Shown piece after piece: positions 44,485 through 56,505 of a stretch of 64,000 nt of DNA. Under the pieces are notes generated by a model. It saw nothing but the letters and a program-made list of their open reading frames with translations. It had not been told where the DNA came from and searched no databases. A program made the translations under genes and the position numbers. Source of the DNA: Anthoceros angustus (Eukaryota > Streptophyta > Anthocerotopsida > Anthocerotales > Anthocerotaceae); the NCBI GenBank assembly GCA_010909165.1, contig MU008165.1, forward strand, positions 1 to 64,000, given 5' to 3'. Each line of letters opens with the position of its first letter. Positions within the stretch are counted from its first letter, which is position 1.

Positions 44485-46210
44485 TGTAATAGCTAGACGC
44501 CACTCAAGAATCTGCTGCCCAGGTGGAGCCGCCACGCGTCATGCCGTCCCCTAGCTCCTGCGGGCCGCGATGCGCGCTGCGCGTGCTTCCTCTTGCGTTA
44601 ACTTCTGCGTGGATCGCAGCAATTGTTCCATCTGGCGACCTGTTCCAAGCTCCTCCTCGCGATCCGTCGCAAAAAAGCAGCCGGGAACCTAGAGTTGTGG
44701 CCTGTTCTGACCACGTGAGCCGCCGGCATCACCTTTCCATGATAATGCAACCGAGCTACCACTCTCGCGGATCTCACTCCCATGAAGCGCAAAGAAAAAC
44801 TGGCAGGGGGAAGAGGGACAGGAGGAAAGCCAGAGAGCGATTGGACAGAGGATCAGCTGAAGAAATCAAGAAAGACTTGCATACAATCTTGAACTGGCGC
44901 AAATCCTTGCACAGCAAGCCAGGGGCACCTCTTCAAGAGAGTCTCTCTTGAAAGCTCCCCAGTTCTCTCTGCGCAAAGGAAGACTCAGCAGCTTCAGGAT
45001 CCACTCGCACAATTGGAAAATTGCATCCATCACCAGCAGAAACAGCTCTTGCAAGCATCAATGAGGAGTTCAGAACAAGCCAACACACAAAGCCACAAGA
45101 GGTGAATCGACGAAATCCCTACGGTGCCCTCTCCAAATCTAGACTCTTCAAGCTTGACATTCTGCATGACATCACATTCAGCCCCATATCGTTCTCCAGA
45201 AGGTAAGCAATTCTCCAGAATTGCTCCCGAATGAGAATTTCAAGCCTACCATTGCACCAAGGTTGGGAGGACACCTAATTCATCCTTACAAGAACTAGAG
45301 CGTCAAATGCACCATCGCAGAAGAAGGGCCAGAATTGAGCAGCAAAGCCTTGATTATACTGTTACACCACAAGCAAGCAGAGCAGAGCAACAGGTGGAGG
45401 GAACTCGGAAGCGCAGAAACAGAAGCGGCATAGTCGGCGGCCAAGAACAGGCCGCTCTATACCCCCTCGAACCCGAGTCAACCTAACCTTGTCCCTGGTT
45501 ATCCTATTTGCAGGAACCGAGTGGTACATATGTCAGAAACTTATAAAGAGTTAACTAACCCGGTTGGAGCACATTAGTGATGGCAGGAGCTTCGAAATTT
45601 AATACGCGCATGCACGTGTCCTGCCTGATGCCTGATCTTCTTGAGCGTCTAATGAAGCTCGCTTCCAGGCGTGCAGGCTAAAAATCCAAGTACAACAGCA
45701 TAGCACAGATATAATTTCAATCCAAGTACAACGCGAAATAAACATCAGAGACAGCCTGATATAGCATCATAGCTCCATGCCACAAGCAGTGGCACAATGT
45801 AAGCCAGGCACGTGTCTCTGGAGGTGCTGTGAAAGCGTGTAGAAGTGACTAATGCACTGTTGTCTTTTACCAACCAAGCAAATACAAACCTACCCTCCTT
45901 GAATGCTTAGGTACGCCGGAAGTCCACTCCTGGACAAACTTGATGGAACAGCAAAGGTCCCTGGGCCCCGGGAGGGGAACAGTAGATTGCATACAGGTGT
46001 CGAGACTGGTAGCAACAAAATCCCACCCGTCCTGTCCTCTGTTCGGATTCAAATGAGGTTGCGTGCTGAGGACCCAAGCTGCTTGCGTGCTGAGGACCCA
46101 CTCCTTCCCTCAGCAGGTGGAAAGCTCTTCTTCTGAACACTTGTAGTGTAATGGATCTGCTTTCCGTCTTTGTGGTGAGGTTGAAACTTCGTGGGAGTGG
46201 CCCATAGTAG
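44485..46210. other. Intergenic region, no supported gene
   Basis: Contains the presumed promoter and leader of the GT47 gene (from 44485 upward) and the 3' flank of the RsmE gene (below 46211). Two close copies of GCGTGCTGAGGACCCA lie at 46061 and 46085. A few 60-90 codon frames show no family features. Confidence 0.5.
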
Positions 46211-47947
46211 CTATGGAGGAGTGTGGTCAGACATGAGCATAACCGTGGCAAGCATGGCCACAGCAGCAGTTTCAACTCGCAAGCGTCGAGGGCCAAGTCC
46301 AACAGGCTTTGCACCAGCTGCTACTAGATATGAAATCTCCTCTTCTGTGAAATCTGCAAGTCACCAAATCAGATTAGTCTTCCCTGGTGCACTTGAGACT
46401 GAGTGAGGCACACCATAGCTTGTCCACAAAGGCTGCTGGATGGCTTGGCAGGAGCACCTCCTTCAGGCCCGACTAGGAGCAGTCCTTCATGAACTGGTGT
46501 TTCATGAATCGTTGCAGCTAATGGCGGTGCCCCTGCTACTGCCAGCAAGGCAAGTTGAGACTTGGCAACCTGATGCACAAGTCGTCCACTGGCTTAGCGA
46601 CTCAACGAGACAAACCCCTGCCCTCGAAAAACCGATCTCAATGATGATGCAGATAATGCGGATCTTACCTCGGGCAGAAAGGAATGAAGCTCGATAGGAT
46701 CCCTCAAATCCAGCGAATGCAGTCTCTGACCTGAAGCAAAAGGTCTTGTTGCATGGAACTTAGCAGCGGCAGAAACTCAACAAGGATCGTGGTTGTGACA
46801 GCCTTCCACGAACGTGACAATCACTTACATTGCTTAGAAGCAGCCTGAACAATGCGCACCCAACGGTCCTTCCGTCCCGTAACGGTGGATCTTTGAGTCA
46901 CCAAGGGTGTAACAGACCTTGCTCCAAGCTCCTGTTCCACAACAACAGAACCAGTCATGACACAACATCCTAGATCCCAGGCACGGAGTTAGGTCACAAG
47001 ACACTTACTGTGCACTTTTCAACCAGCCAGTCAGCACGGCCCCCCTTCAGAGAACCTGAATCCAAACAAAACTTCAACCATGTCACTTCTATTCACTGCA
47101 AGCCAGAACGTCACACAATCTGGTTACAAGGCAGATGATCCCACCAAAAGCTGCAGCCACATGCCAGCTGGGTCCAGTCGGTGGAAGAACACGAGGCTGC
47201 CCCACCGCAGCAACATCAACACCTTGACGGTCCACACCGACTAGACAAGCCTCCACAACACCTCCTCGACCATCAAATAACTCCACCCTGAGGCCAAAAC
47301 AAGAACAAAACAAACTGAAAACCTACACCCGCAAGCCAGCTGCCAGCCTCGGCCCTCCATGGCCACACCAGGAACACGTGTACCTGTCATCAACCTTCAA
47401 TCTCAGTACCTTTGCCATATGCCAAAACTCATCACCCGCCACTCGCACAACCACCCCCTGCCAAGACATCAACATCCATCACCGACAAAGTCCAAACACA
47501 AGGAGCTAACGCTTGCTTCAGTTTCACACCCTCCAAGCAAAGAGTTACCTTGGAGGCTGGGAGTATGTCCAACTGAAACCTGGGAAGCCCGCCCCGTGGC
47601 TTGTCGGGACTGACATCAATCTCCATCCCCTCACAAAACGACCTCACCTGCATTTTCATCATTCAGCTTTAGGTCCACTCCAGCTCCAGCTCCAGGGAAA
47701 TAGAAATGTAAGTGAGACGGAAGCTCGTCAGCTACTCCCAGTGAATCCCAATGCAAAGCAGAAACAAGGAGAACGAGCAGGAACTTGTACGTACCTCCTG
47801 TTCAGGATGCGTGAGCCACGCAAGTCGTCCTCCAAATACGCTTTTCGAGAGACTGCAATGCTGGAGTGATGCCAGACCACAAGGCCTGCAGAGATGCAAC
47901 GCCCGACCGTCCCGCACTGCCAACATTCCCACTCGTACCCCAAGCAT
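46211..47947 (-). CDS. RsmE-type 16S rRNA (m3U1498) methyltransferase, probably organellar
   Basis: Nine exons, every junction in phase: 47947-47795, 47647-47549, 47457-47384, 47287-47145, 47055-47009, 46931-46829, 46730-46669, 46569-46458 and 46353-46211, giving 311 residues. After an N-terminal ~60-residue presequence rich in Arg/Ser/Leu (MLGVRVGMLAVRDGRALHLC), the PUA-like part reads GGLPRFQLDILPASKGVVVR and GDEFWHMAKVLRLKVDDRVE. The SPOUT part has GSLKGGRADWLVEKCTELGA, LLLVGPEGDFTEEEI and VGLGPRRLRVETAAVAMLAT, the trefoil-knot AdoMet site. RsmE methylates N3 of U1498 in the small-subunit rRNA; the presequence suggests chloroplast (or mitochondrial) ribosomes. A partial broken copy lies at 56 kb. 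Confidence 0.95.
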
Positions 47948-48594
47948 GTCTTGTGTCTTTTTTGCTGAAGGCACTGTAAGCTCATCAAGTTTGAGGACCC
48001 TGTCTTTCAACTTAGGCTGGTCTACGCAAGCAATTGTCGGTGTGCGCGGGGAGTTTGCCGAGCACACAAAACCTTTGCTGCCAGGTTTCTCATCCAGATA
48101 TCGAATTCATGTCCGTACAGTTTCGAATGAAGGAGGAAGAGCTGACACTGGTCGGCAGTGGGACTCGACTCTCGAGGCTACTGAGCAGGGCAACCAGCGC
48201 GATAGGGTTTGAATGATACAGGGGAGACATGATATTACAGGCATTCAAAACCTGCTACATGGCGCGGCTACTCCAAACCTGTGAACTCCCACTCTTTGCA
48301 TTCACACATGTCCACCAGGCAGCACGCGTACGCAATTCTCACCTGGCAGCTGCCAACAGATACATCAGGCTTAGGCACACTAGTTAGTACATCAGAGTGG
48401 ACCGGTCTGCCTGATGTCAGAGCTTCTGCGAAGCCACGAGCCTTCAGTGCTTCCACAAACAGATGGTCATCGGGCTTAACAGAGTGAAATGGGCGTGGAG
48501 GAAAAATCACTCTGGCTGCCAGAAATATCCTGGCATGGAACGTCATGTGGTAGTGGTGGTTAGACGATGTCCGCAGAGTGGTTGACAGTCTGTC
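47948..48594. other. Upstream flank of the RsmE gene
   Basis: The sequence above the RsmE start contains its probable leader and promoter. Minus-strand frames here (for example LLHSKLYGHEFDIWMRNLAA near 48120) are open but carry no family signature I recognise. Confidence 0.4.
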
Positions 48595-48735
48595 CACGAA
48601 GACCTTGGTGCATGGAACGTAGTTCTTCCAGCCTATGGTGAGCATGGGATGGGTCAGGAGGCTCTCCTGTACCAGGACCAAATGGTGATGGCAGGCACCC
48701 AGCCAACTGAAGTCACCTTCCTTCCACGCCATGAT
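48595..48735 (+). pseudogene. PPR gene fragment
   Basis: One plus-strand frame reads DLGAWNVVLPAYGEHGMGQE followed by ALLYQDQMVMAGTQPTEVTF, a full PPR motif and the start of the next. Upstream (48500-48560) ILAWNVM hints at an earlier repeat, but stops intervene. There are no flanking motifs or tail. The minus strand is open over the same region; the PPR match decides the strand. Confidence 0.6.
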
Positions 48736-48779
48736 ATCTGTCAATGGATTCGAAGCGCTTCGAACCTTCCCACACCAGG

Positions 48780-49130
48780 TCTGCAGGCAGACACATTGCT
48801 GAGCCTGTGCCTCCTGCGGAACACTGGTTCATCCGTGGTCAGTTCTATGTGGAACTTCCCTTTGGTGTACTTCCCCATCCACTGCGAACATTGGGGCTTT
48901 CCGGGATAGGAATGGATGATGCAGGCGCTGCGGTGATAGCATACGCTGTGGCGCGCACCACCACACGGATGAGGAGGAGGTGGATCCTCGTTGCTGCTGT
49001 CAATCCTGAAGGAGTGCAAGCTGCAGGTGCTGACACTCATGTTTGACAAACCCTACAGGGCTCGTTAAGTTTCTTCTCTACATCCTTGAGCTCCTTCTTC
49101 ACATCCCGAAGTTCAGCTCGAACTTCGACT
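48780..49130 (-). pseudogene. Possible Ty3/gypsy retroelement fragment
   Basis: The minus strand around 48850-48780 reads KGKFHIELTTDEPVFRRRHR, which resembles the lead-in to the RT domain of Ty3/gypsy polyproteins. About 49130-49050 reads EVRAELRDVKKELKDVEKKL followed by NEPCRVC and a stop, a coiled-coil-like piece. The two are in different frames. The call is weak and no LTRs were found. Confidence 0.35.
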
Positions 49131-50330
49131 CCTTTTCCCTTGGTGGGTAGAGACTCCTTGACTCAGCATTGTCAATGTCCCAGTCCTACCTATGGAGATT
49201 TAAACCCGGACCAACATATGCTATATTGGTGTCCTAAGAAGCCTGAACCGGCACCAGCCTCCATGAGTAGTAGTAGTAGTAAAATAGAGTTTGTTACACT
49301 ACAATTTGTATTATACTTCTACACGCTGGTCTCACACTAAGAAACCAACTTTTCTATATAAATAGGGGTCAAAACTTTTGGAACTGAGCATAAGGATAAC
49401 CTATTGAGATTTAAGGATAGAGGGTTGGAAAAATAAAAAAAGAAGGAACAAAAAAAGTGAGACCCAACTCTAACTTGAACAACGTAAAAAAGCTACACCA
49501 CAAGACTCCTACCTTCTAGCCTTTATGCCCTTATATTTAGCATGGAGTCTCATCGGCCTACAATTTATAACCTCATATTACGCATTCTCCGTCTACATAA
49601 GTAGCTCGAAAAGGAAAAGGACCACCGGACATTCTAGGTGGACACCCAAGGCACGGCTAGCGAACTCCATCATTCCGAACTTTCATCTCTAGTTTAGGTA
49701 TTCTCCAATGAGAGTACCTAACGAGCGAGATTATAATGTGAACAAGGACTGTGATGACCATGATGGCCAGCTCAATCTCATAGTCGCTTCTAGAATGATG
49801 GTGTGGGAAGGAGAATCTTAGGTGGGCTTGATTCAAGAAAGGAAGAGCTACATTGATTCACAATGCCTTTAGAGAACTGAGCAGGACTTTAGAATAGGCA
49901 AGACTATTTTGAAGGTGGGAATCATGACTTAGTCAGAGGCAAGACTATTTTGCATGTGAAACGATGTTCATTGCAAAGCGAGTTGCAGGATACATTAGAA
50001 TCGCCCACCTTTCTGAATGTTCGAATTCGCTCTCTCCCCACATCTAGGCTGGTCCTTGCACTACAAGCAATTCCAATCATCAGTTACGCGAGCTCTTCCT
50101 ATCGCAGTGAGACCAGCCGGAAACTCAAAATAAATTGCTTGCATGTGAAATTATAAATCACTTTTATAATGTGGTGACCTAGATTTCACCTTTCTCATGC
50201 CACCATTTTTCCCTCATTTGCAGGTCTGTATTCCTTTCCTAAGTTTTATTTTTTATCTTTGTTTGCCATACTTGTAAGCTTGATAATTTTATTTTTCTTG
50301 CAACTAATTATTGACATAATTTTTTGTTCA
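49131..50330. other. Intergenic stretch, nothing recognised
   Basis: AT-rich in the first half, mixed in the second, with two close copies of GGCAAGACTATTTTG (about 49896 and 49941). No gene, RNA or named repeat is supported. Confidence 0.5.
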
Positions 50331-50334
50331 GGAT

Positions 50335-50560
50335 GTTCTCACTGAAATCAAGTTTGAGGCTTGCAGTTCATTTCACAACGACAATGAATACAACACACAA
50401 TACCTCACAGAAGTTCGTGCCAAAGTCCCATCTCTAATCTTAAATAAAATGGAGTTCCTCATTCTTGAGATATGGATTAATCACATCACGGACAGCAAAA
50501 ACATTCATGACGATTGCACGCCCTACAAGGAGTACATCAATGCCCAACACGTATTATAAC
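50335..50560 (+). other. Isolated exon-like segment, weakly cyclin-like
   Basis: After a pyrimidine-rich stretch ending CAG, an open frame reads DVLTEIKFEACSSFHNDNEY then NTQYLTEVRAKV then LNKMEFLILEIWINHI. Its spacing recalls P/U-type plant cyclins (FxNDxYY, then a Leu/Glu-rich helix ending FLF), but the cyclin-box hallmarks are not convincing. No companion exons were found. A diverged relative of the sequence just after it (50590-50720) occurs at 57430-57560. Confidence 0.25.
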
Positions 50561-50769
50561 CGTCTTTCACATAGCACATTGTATCCTTGAACTGTTCAAG
50601 TCCAAAAGCTTCTCTTGGATACGAGCTATGGTTCTTACCAGCTGCTCTATGGTAACTTTCCTTGTCTATTGGCTTCTGCAATCACTTACTAAACAGGTCA
50701 AGACAATACAATGTCCGTTCCCGAAACTTTCACTTGGACTCCAGGACACTCCTGCTTCGGTTCTTTCGC

Positions 50770-53700
50770 TCAAGGCTGGTTGGTTTGGGATGGCCCACAA
50801 GGCACTCGAAACGCAGCACTCCGCCACTTCTCGCCGTGCCCGGGTGGCACTTCCGGGCTCCGGCTCGTCGAGGTCCGGCGGCGGGACGAACCGGGAAGCG
50901 AGGTTTGGTACCAGACCCTGTTAGGGGCGGGGGGGACGACCGGAGGAGAGTCCTCAAGGCTCGTCAGACTCGAGGTCCGGGGGGGCTCGTACCGCCTGGA
51001 ATATCGGGGGACGGGGGGCTGATACCGGTCACCTGGGATGACCGGGGGAGAATGTGTATTCCTGGCGCCGTCCCTGTCCCTGTCCCGGTCTCGCTCCCGG
51101 TCGGGCTGGTACCTCTCGAGGGAAGGTTGGAACCTGCCTGGACCTGTGCCAGGCTTGTCCGCGGGAGCCCTCCAGCTGTCCACCTCCCGGTCACGCTCCC
51201 TCTCCCGGTCTTCATTCTCAAGCAGCTTGGAGCGGCCAGATGGCGGGACGATGCGGCTGGGCTTGAGATCGTCGGCTCTGGACGCTTCCCGTTCCCGCTT
51301 GGCCCGCTCCTCTGCTTTCACCTCTCTCTGCCTCTGCGTGGCCGCCATCTTATCGAGCTTGGCGCGATTGTCGGCTTCCTCCTTCCTTTTGCGCTCTTCT
51401 TCCTCCTCCCTTTTGCGCTCTTCTGCGTGCATGGAAGGAAAAACAGGGATGGCAGTGGACATAAGTCCCTGCATGTGGCAGGAAGGGATCTTGGTTTGAA
51501 GGCGAGTACAGGATTCGAACTCGTACCTTCTCGCGTTCTGGCTTCCTCCTCTTCTTGGATCCGCAGGAGACGGGCATTCTCTTGCTGGCGATAGTATTCC
51601 ATCTTGCGACGACACTCTCGCTCATGCCTGCGGAGACGTCTTTCCTTTTCCAGCTTCTTCTGTCTCGCCTTCTTGAGCCTTTCGATCTCAACATGCCGGC
51701 GATTCATCACTCGCTCCTGAAATTTTTCCTGATACAGTATTCCCAAGGCAACTGAGGATTTCAGGGCCCTGAGCAACTTCTAGAGGGTCCACCCCAACAT
51801 AACAGAACAGGAGAGAAAAGAATAGTGCGAAAGGGGGTGGCAAAGCCACTGACCTTGTCCTCCACAATCCGGGCCAACATGTTTTTCGTCAAGAGATCCT
51901 GCTCGTGTAGTATCCTGCTTTGGTGCACAGCGTGCTGCTCGTACATAATTTCTTGGATTATACTCTAGAGAGAAACAGTGCAGTAGTACAGAGCTTTAGA
52001 AGGAAGAAGGTACCTCTTGCTGTTGTTTGTAAAAGACCTCATCATCTTCCAAGCGCCTCAAGTAGGCTTCCTCGAGTAATGGCCGCTCCTCTTCACGCTT
52101 CGCTCTTTCAAAATGGTCCAAGGTCTTGGAAAGCTTTTGCAACTTTCGCTCCATGTCTTGTCTTGCCTTCAGTTGCTCATTGAGAGCTTCCTCCAGTAAG
52201 TGCAGCTTCGTCAGCTTCGTCACGTCCTGAAAACACACGGCTATACCGCAATCAGAGGCCCCGTCTGTATGGACAATGGACATCCGGACCAAGACGCATT
52301 GCTCTGCGAGACAGTTACCCAAACTGCTGCTTACCCCATCTGGTATGGCTGCCTTTTTCCCTTTGCCTCGCTTCCTCTTTTCAGACTCCTGGAGAAGCAG
52401 GCGAGCTTCTTCCAGTTCCTTTTCTTCAATCTCCTGCCTTATGCGAGCTTCCTCCCTCCGTGCAGACTCGTTCGCTAGCCTCTTCGCTTCTGCTTCCTCT
52501 GCTAACTTCTGCTGCTTCAGCCTCTTCGACTCCTCCTCCCGTTCCTGCAACACGCACCGCATATATACACCATAAGGATACACTCCACAGTCCTGCACTG
52601 ACTCTCTGACGACAGAAGAGCGTGCTCCACAGAGTTCCTCACCATTTCCAACATTTGCTGTTCTCGGTTTTCCTTCCGCTTCTCAATGACAAGCTTCCGA
52701 GCTAACAATTTCTTGTGATCCTTCTCTACGATTGCAAGGAACTCGGACAATGGCTGAGTCAGCTTCGAGGGCCTCTCAGCAGGCGAGGGGTGAATCATGC
52801 TGATCGCCTTGTTCAGTCTCTTTGCAAGAATTGTCAGGTGATTCTTCATGTTCTCTGACTCAAGGTCCTAAAGAAGCAGACACTAAACCATTGGAACGAG
52901 CAGTGAAGCACAGCAAAATGTTCTCCCGTGTAGAGAAAAAAGGACCCCGAGTACCTGATTTCCAAAGTGAAGAACGCCCTTGCGATGGTCAAACTTAGCT
53001 TGCAGGAACTTGTGCATCACTGCATCTACAGCGAGCTTTTCGACTTCAGCGTGATCAAAAAAGGGTATCATCCTCGACAGACTTGTGATGTTGACCGTTT
53101 GATAGACCTGCGACACCTGCAAACAAACCCACATATCACACAAGGAGCACCCAACCACCCATAACATCACTCGACACATAAATGCTGCATGGCAGAGAGA
53201 CCTGCTGCAGCGCTCGTAAAGTCGCCAGATTTTCCAAAGCTGGCACATATTGCCCCAGCTGAGCTTCCGGAACAGGAGACGCAGCTGAGAGGTTGTCACT
53301 AAGCTTGGAGAGCCGATACAGCAATGGCTTAGCCTTTGCAGCAAGGTCCAATGGATGAAACTCGTTCTCCAAAAGATTGTAGACGTCCTTCACTTCGTGT
53401 GCGACATAGGTCACGACACCACCCTTGGATACCTGCAAAGCACAAATTTGTTTCCAGATGCAAACTTGCAATCACTGTATACTTTATGCTACGATATACT
53501 TCACACGTAACAATCATGGATACAATCCCAAACTCACCAGCTCCGACAGCAGTGCTCCTCGAGAAAACTGCCAAAAGAAGAACAATGGTCAGACGTGTGC
53601 TTCTGACGTCAGAAGCACAGTGCTCTTGAGGTGTTGAACTTCGATACAGTGACACAATCGAGCTCAAACAACCCACTCACACAACTTACAACTTCACGAG

Positions 53701-55126
53701 TATCCCTCTTCGGGTCCAGAGTGAAGCCCAAAAGGTTTGCCATCCGGGAATGACGATCGTTCTCCATCTCCAGCTGAACGTGATGTGCACCATGCGTCAT
53801 GTCATATGGTGTTACAGCAAGGGTAGCTAACAACACACAAGAGGCCATCCGCTGCAAATCCTTGTGCGTCACATTCTTGTTGTAGCCCTTCTGTAGACTA
53901 AAAAGTTTATACCACGCATATGCGTGATACAAATGGCTGTCGGCCGACATCCAGAAAATCTGTGTCAGCTTGGCGTAATAGATAGCCATCATGTGGGGTT
54001 TGGGTGATATCTTCACCATCGACACGAGGTCATGAATATCTTCAATAGAACGAAATGCTTCCTGCACAAGGGACCAGTTCTCACAGCATTCAGCACAGCA
54101 TGTCTGAAACAGCAACGTGTTGAAACATCACTGCCAAAAATGACAAAGCTCGTACAATGACTCACCTGCCACATCTCAAGCTCGGTGGCCACCTTCAACT
54201 GCGCAAACCTCGTGTCCAAGTACAGCTGGAAGGTTTCAGGCTGCTTGAGATCCGGTCGATCATGCGGGTCGCTGGACATGTATTTGGTCACCTTACTCAA
54301 ATGATTTCTCAGAATCACACAGAGCCGACGAAACTCGGTAGTCCTCTTGTGCTGCAGGCAAAACTGGAAAGCACGATACACCGTCATCTGCTCCAACCAA
54401 CACAAACATTGTAAGCCATATACACACCCGAAAAACCACATTGATCAACGACGTCAGTCCGTGCACACCACTCGTACCGCATACACCGTCTCCAGCTTGG
54501 ACTTATTCCGCAGAACGTCCAACGCAGCCCGAAACGCTTCCCACAGAAAACCAAGCCACAGCGTGACCAACTCCCTCTCAGACAGCTCCATCCGCCGCTC
54601 GTCACTAGCATAGCACAGCGTCAGCTCCTCCGGCGTCTGCATAGCCTCCAAATCCTTCACATCCAGCGCAATCCCCGCCGCCTGCGCGTTCGAGTATGCC
54701 TGCTCCGCGCGGTCGCTGGCGAGCTGCAGAAAGTGCTTAATCACATCCGCCAGCGAGCGCACGTTCACTTGCTGGCACACCATGCGGAACTGCATGAGCC
54801 CGTCCCTGGCAAGACTGCTGTTCCTCAGCTCCACGCACAGCTCCACGTGCTTGAGCATCACCTTCTCTACCGTCTGGTGCCATGTGCTATACCTCTTGTG
54901 CGTGATGATTCCATGCAAAACCTGCAATGCTGCCTTCTTCTGGCCTAAATTTATCAATTCTGCAGCCAATCGACGCCAGTCAGGTCACAAACCGCGTGGA
55001 CATCGCTGCGAGGAAACGCTTCTTCGATCCAAACACTTGGATCGAAGAAGAGTTTGCTCTCGCTCTCAAGCTTCCCTTACCTTCCGCACGCGTCAGCGCA
55101 TTTTCGGGCTTCAGAACGGTCGCCAT
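50770..55126 (-). CDS. EIF3A: Eukaryotic translation initiation factor 3 subunit A
   Basis: Thirteen exons, all in phase, 1048 residues: 55126-55081, 54959-54478, 54387-54166, 54061-53690, 53567-53538, 53432-53202, 53116-52955, 52867-52643, 52544-52335, 52226-52014, 51964-51854, 51716-51527 and 51422-50770. It starts [20 protein letters not shown], the conserved eIF3a beginning, followed by the helical PCI region ([81 protein letters not shown]). Residues ~560-850 are a long Glu/Lys/Arg coiled coil ([33 protein letters not shown]). The C-terminus is Arg/Asp/Pro-rich ([11 protein letters not shown]). eIF3a is the scaffold of eIF3 on the 40S subunit. The fifth exon is only 30 nt ([10 protein letters not shown]). 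The first exon is 46 nt, easily missed. Confidence 0.97.
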
Positions 55127-55559
55127 TAGGGGAGTTCGCAGGGACAATCAGTTCTGTGCCTGGCGGATCAGTTTCTTCGCACGATCCCAGCATCAAGCTC
55201 ACATTGGAGTCCTCTCGTCGACGTTGCATGAGCCGCGCCGCGCCAACAGGTCGTGAAGAACCCCTCTAAATCTAGGCCGTTAGTGGTGTGAAATGTGAGT
55301 TCTCCGTTGGCGCGTTTACGGGCAGTTATGAACCGGTTGAAGCCCAATCCAGTCCATCATTCGGGAGAGTTGAGGATCGTGAAAACTCATTCACCCTCTC
55401 CTTTTTACCTCGAGCTTAGGCTGCTCACGGCTCGGGTAAAAAAAAAGCCTCTCGCTTCTCACCGGGTTTTTTGCATTCCCTGTCCACCAAGTGCTCGAGT
55501 TAAGACCTATTGATAACTGAAGAAGTTGTCTTTATAAAATCTACACACAAATATATAAA

Positions 55560-55987
55560 GATTAAATTCACTTGATATTCTCCCTGGCATGGTGGCCTTT
55601 GTTGGGTTTTTTCTCCTTTGTTTTTGGGGTGGATGGGTTTTTTCCATCTCTTGGGTATAGCCCCAATGTAAGAAGAGCACATCGCTCACATTGTATTCTA
55701 ATCTGAACATCCTCTGCTTCTAAAAATCTTAACAGCACATTTGCAGATGCCTGTAGGAGGCAGAAGAATGTCACAGAGTCGGTTGCAACAATGCCTTCTT
55801 TCTGCATAGCCCTGTGAAGGTGCAGGGCCTGCTATCAAGGCGCTTCACATTACCGTGGCTTTTGCGTCAAGTCCATCAACGACGAGCTGCCCATTCTCTA
55901 AGCTGCCAGACTGTGCATACTTGTCTACCAAGCTGCTGGCTTCAAACATATCCGCTTCTCTTGATGGCAGTGCATTGAACACGTGCT
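55560..55987 (-). pseudogene. PPR gene fragment, part of a composite pseudogene
   Basis: On the minus strand, from 55987 down: VFNALPSREADMFEASSLVD then KYAQSGSLENGQLVVDGLDA, then after a frame change MQKEGIVATDSVTFFCLLQA. These are consecutive L/S/P-type PPR repeats with frame lesions. The fragment is fused directly to a piece of the RsmE gene at about 55987, so two unrelated gene fragments now form one block. Confidence 0.75.
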
Positions 55988-56505
55988 CCCCTGCTACTGC
56001 CAGCACTAAGCAAGTTGAGACTTGGCAACCTGGTGCACAAGTCGTCCATGGGCTTAGTGACTGAAGGACACAAAACTTTGCACTCGAAAAATCGTTGATG
56101 CAGATCTTACCTCGGGCAGAAAGGAATGAAGCTGGATGGGATCCCTCGAATCCAGCGAATGCAGTCTCTGGCCTGAAGCACAAGGTCCTTCTTGCACGAA
56201 ACCTAGCAGCACAAACTCGACATGGATCGTTGTTGAGACGGCAATCACAAACGTGAAAAACACGTACATTGCTTAGAAGCAGCCTGAACAATCTGCACCC
56301 AACAGTCCTTGTGTCCCGTCACAGTGGAAGTTTGCAATTGAGTAACCAAGGGTGTAACAGACCTTGCTCCAAGCTCCTGTTCCACAACAACAGAACCAGC
56401 CATGACACAACATCTAAGATCCCAGACACAGATTTAGGTCACGAGACACTTACTGTGCACTTGTCAACCAGCCAGTCGGCACGGCCACCCTTCAGAGAAC
56501 CTGGA
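55988..56505 (-). pseudogene. Partial copy of the RsmE gene
   Basis: Follows 46545-47062 in the same orientation. Still recognisable are the end of the 46569 exon side (GTTGCCAAGTCTCAACTTGC in reverse), the LHSLDLRDPIQLHSFLPEV exon, the acceptor region, and the ELGARSVTPLVT exon with TGTTCCACAACAACAGAACC in between. Introns are kept, so it is a DNA-level duplicate. It includes four exons at most, has indels, and lacks the AdoMet-binding C-terminus, so it cannot encode the enzyme. Confidence 0.92.

Noticed and set aside
48268-48744. 158-codon minus-strand open frame, apparently a novel exon
   Set aside because: The opposite strand contains a clear PPR motif over the same bases, so the open minus frame is its antisense shadow.
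50662-51594. 310-codon plus-strand open frame rich in Arg, Ser and Val
   Set aside because: It is antisense to the Arg/Asp-rich last exon of eIF3a, whose frame and phase are firmly fixed.
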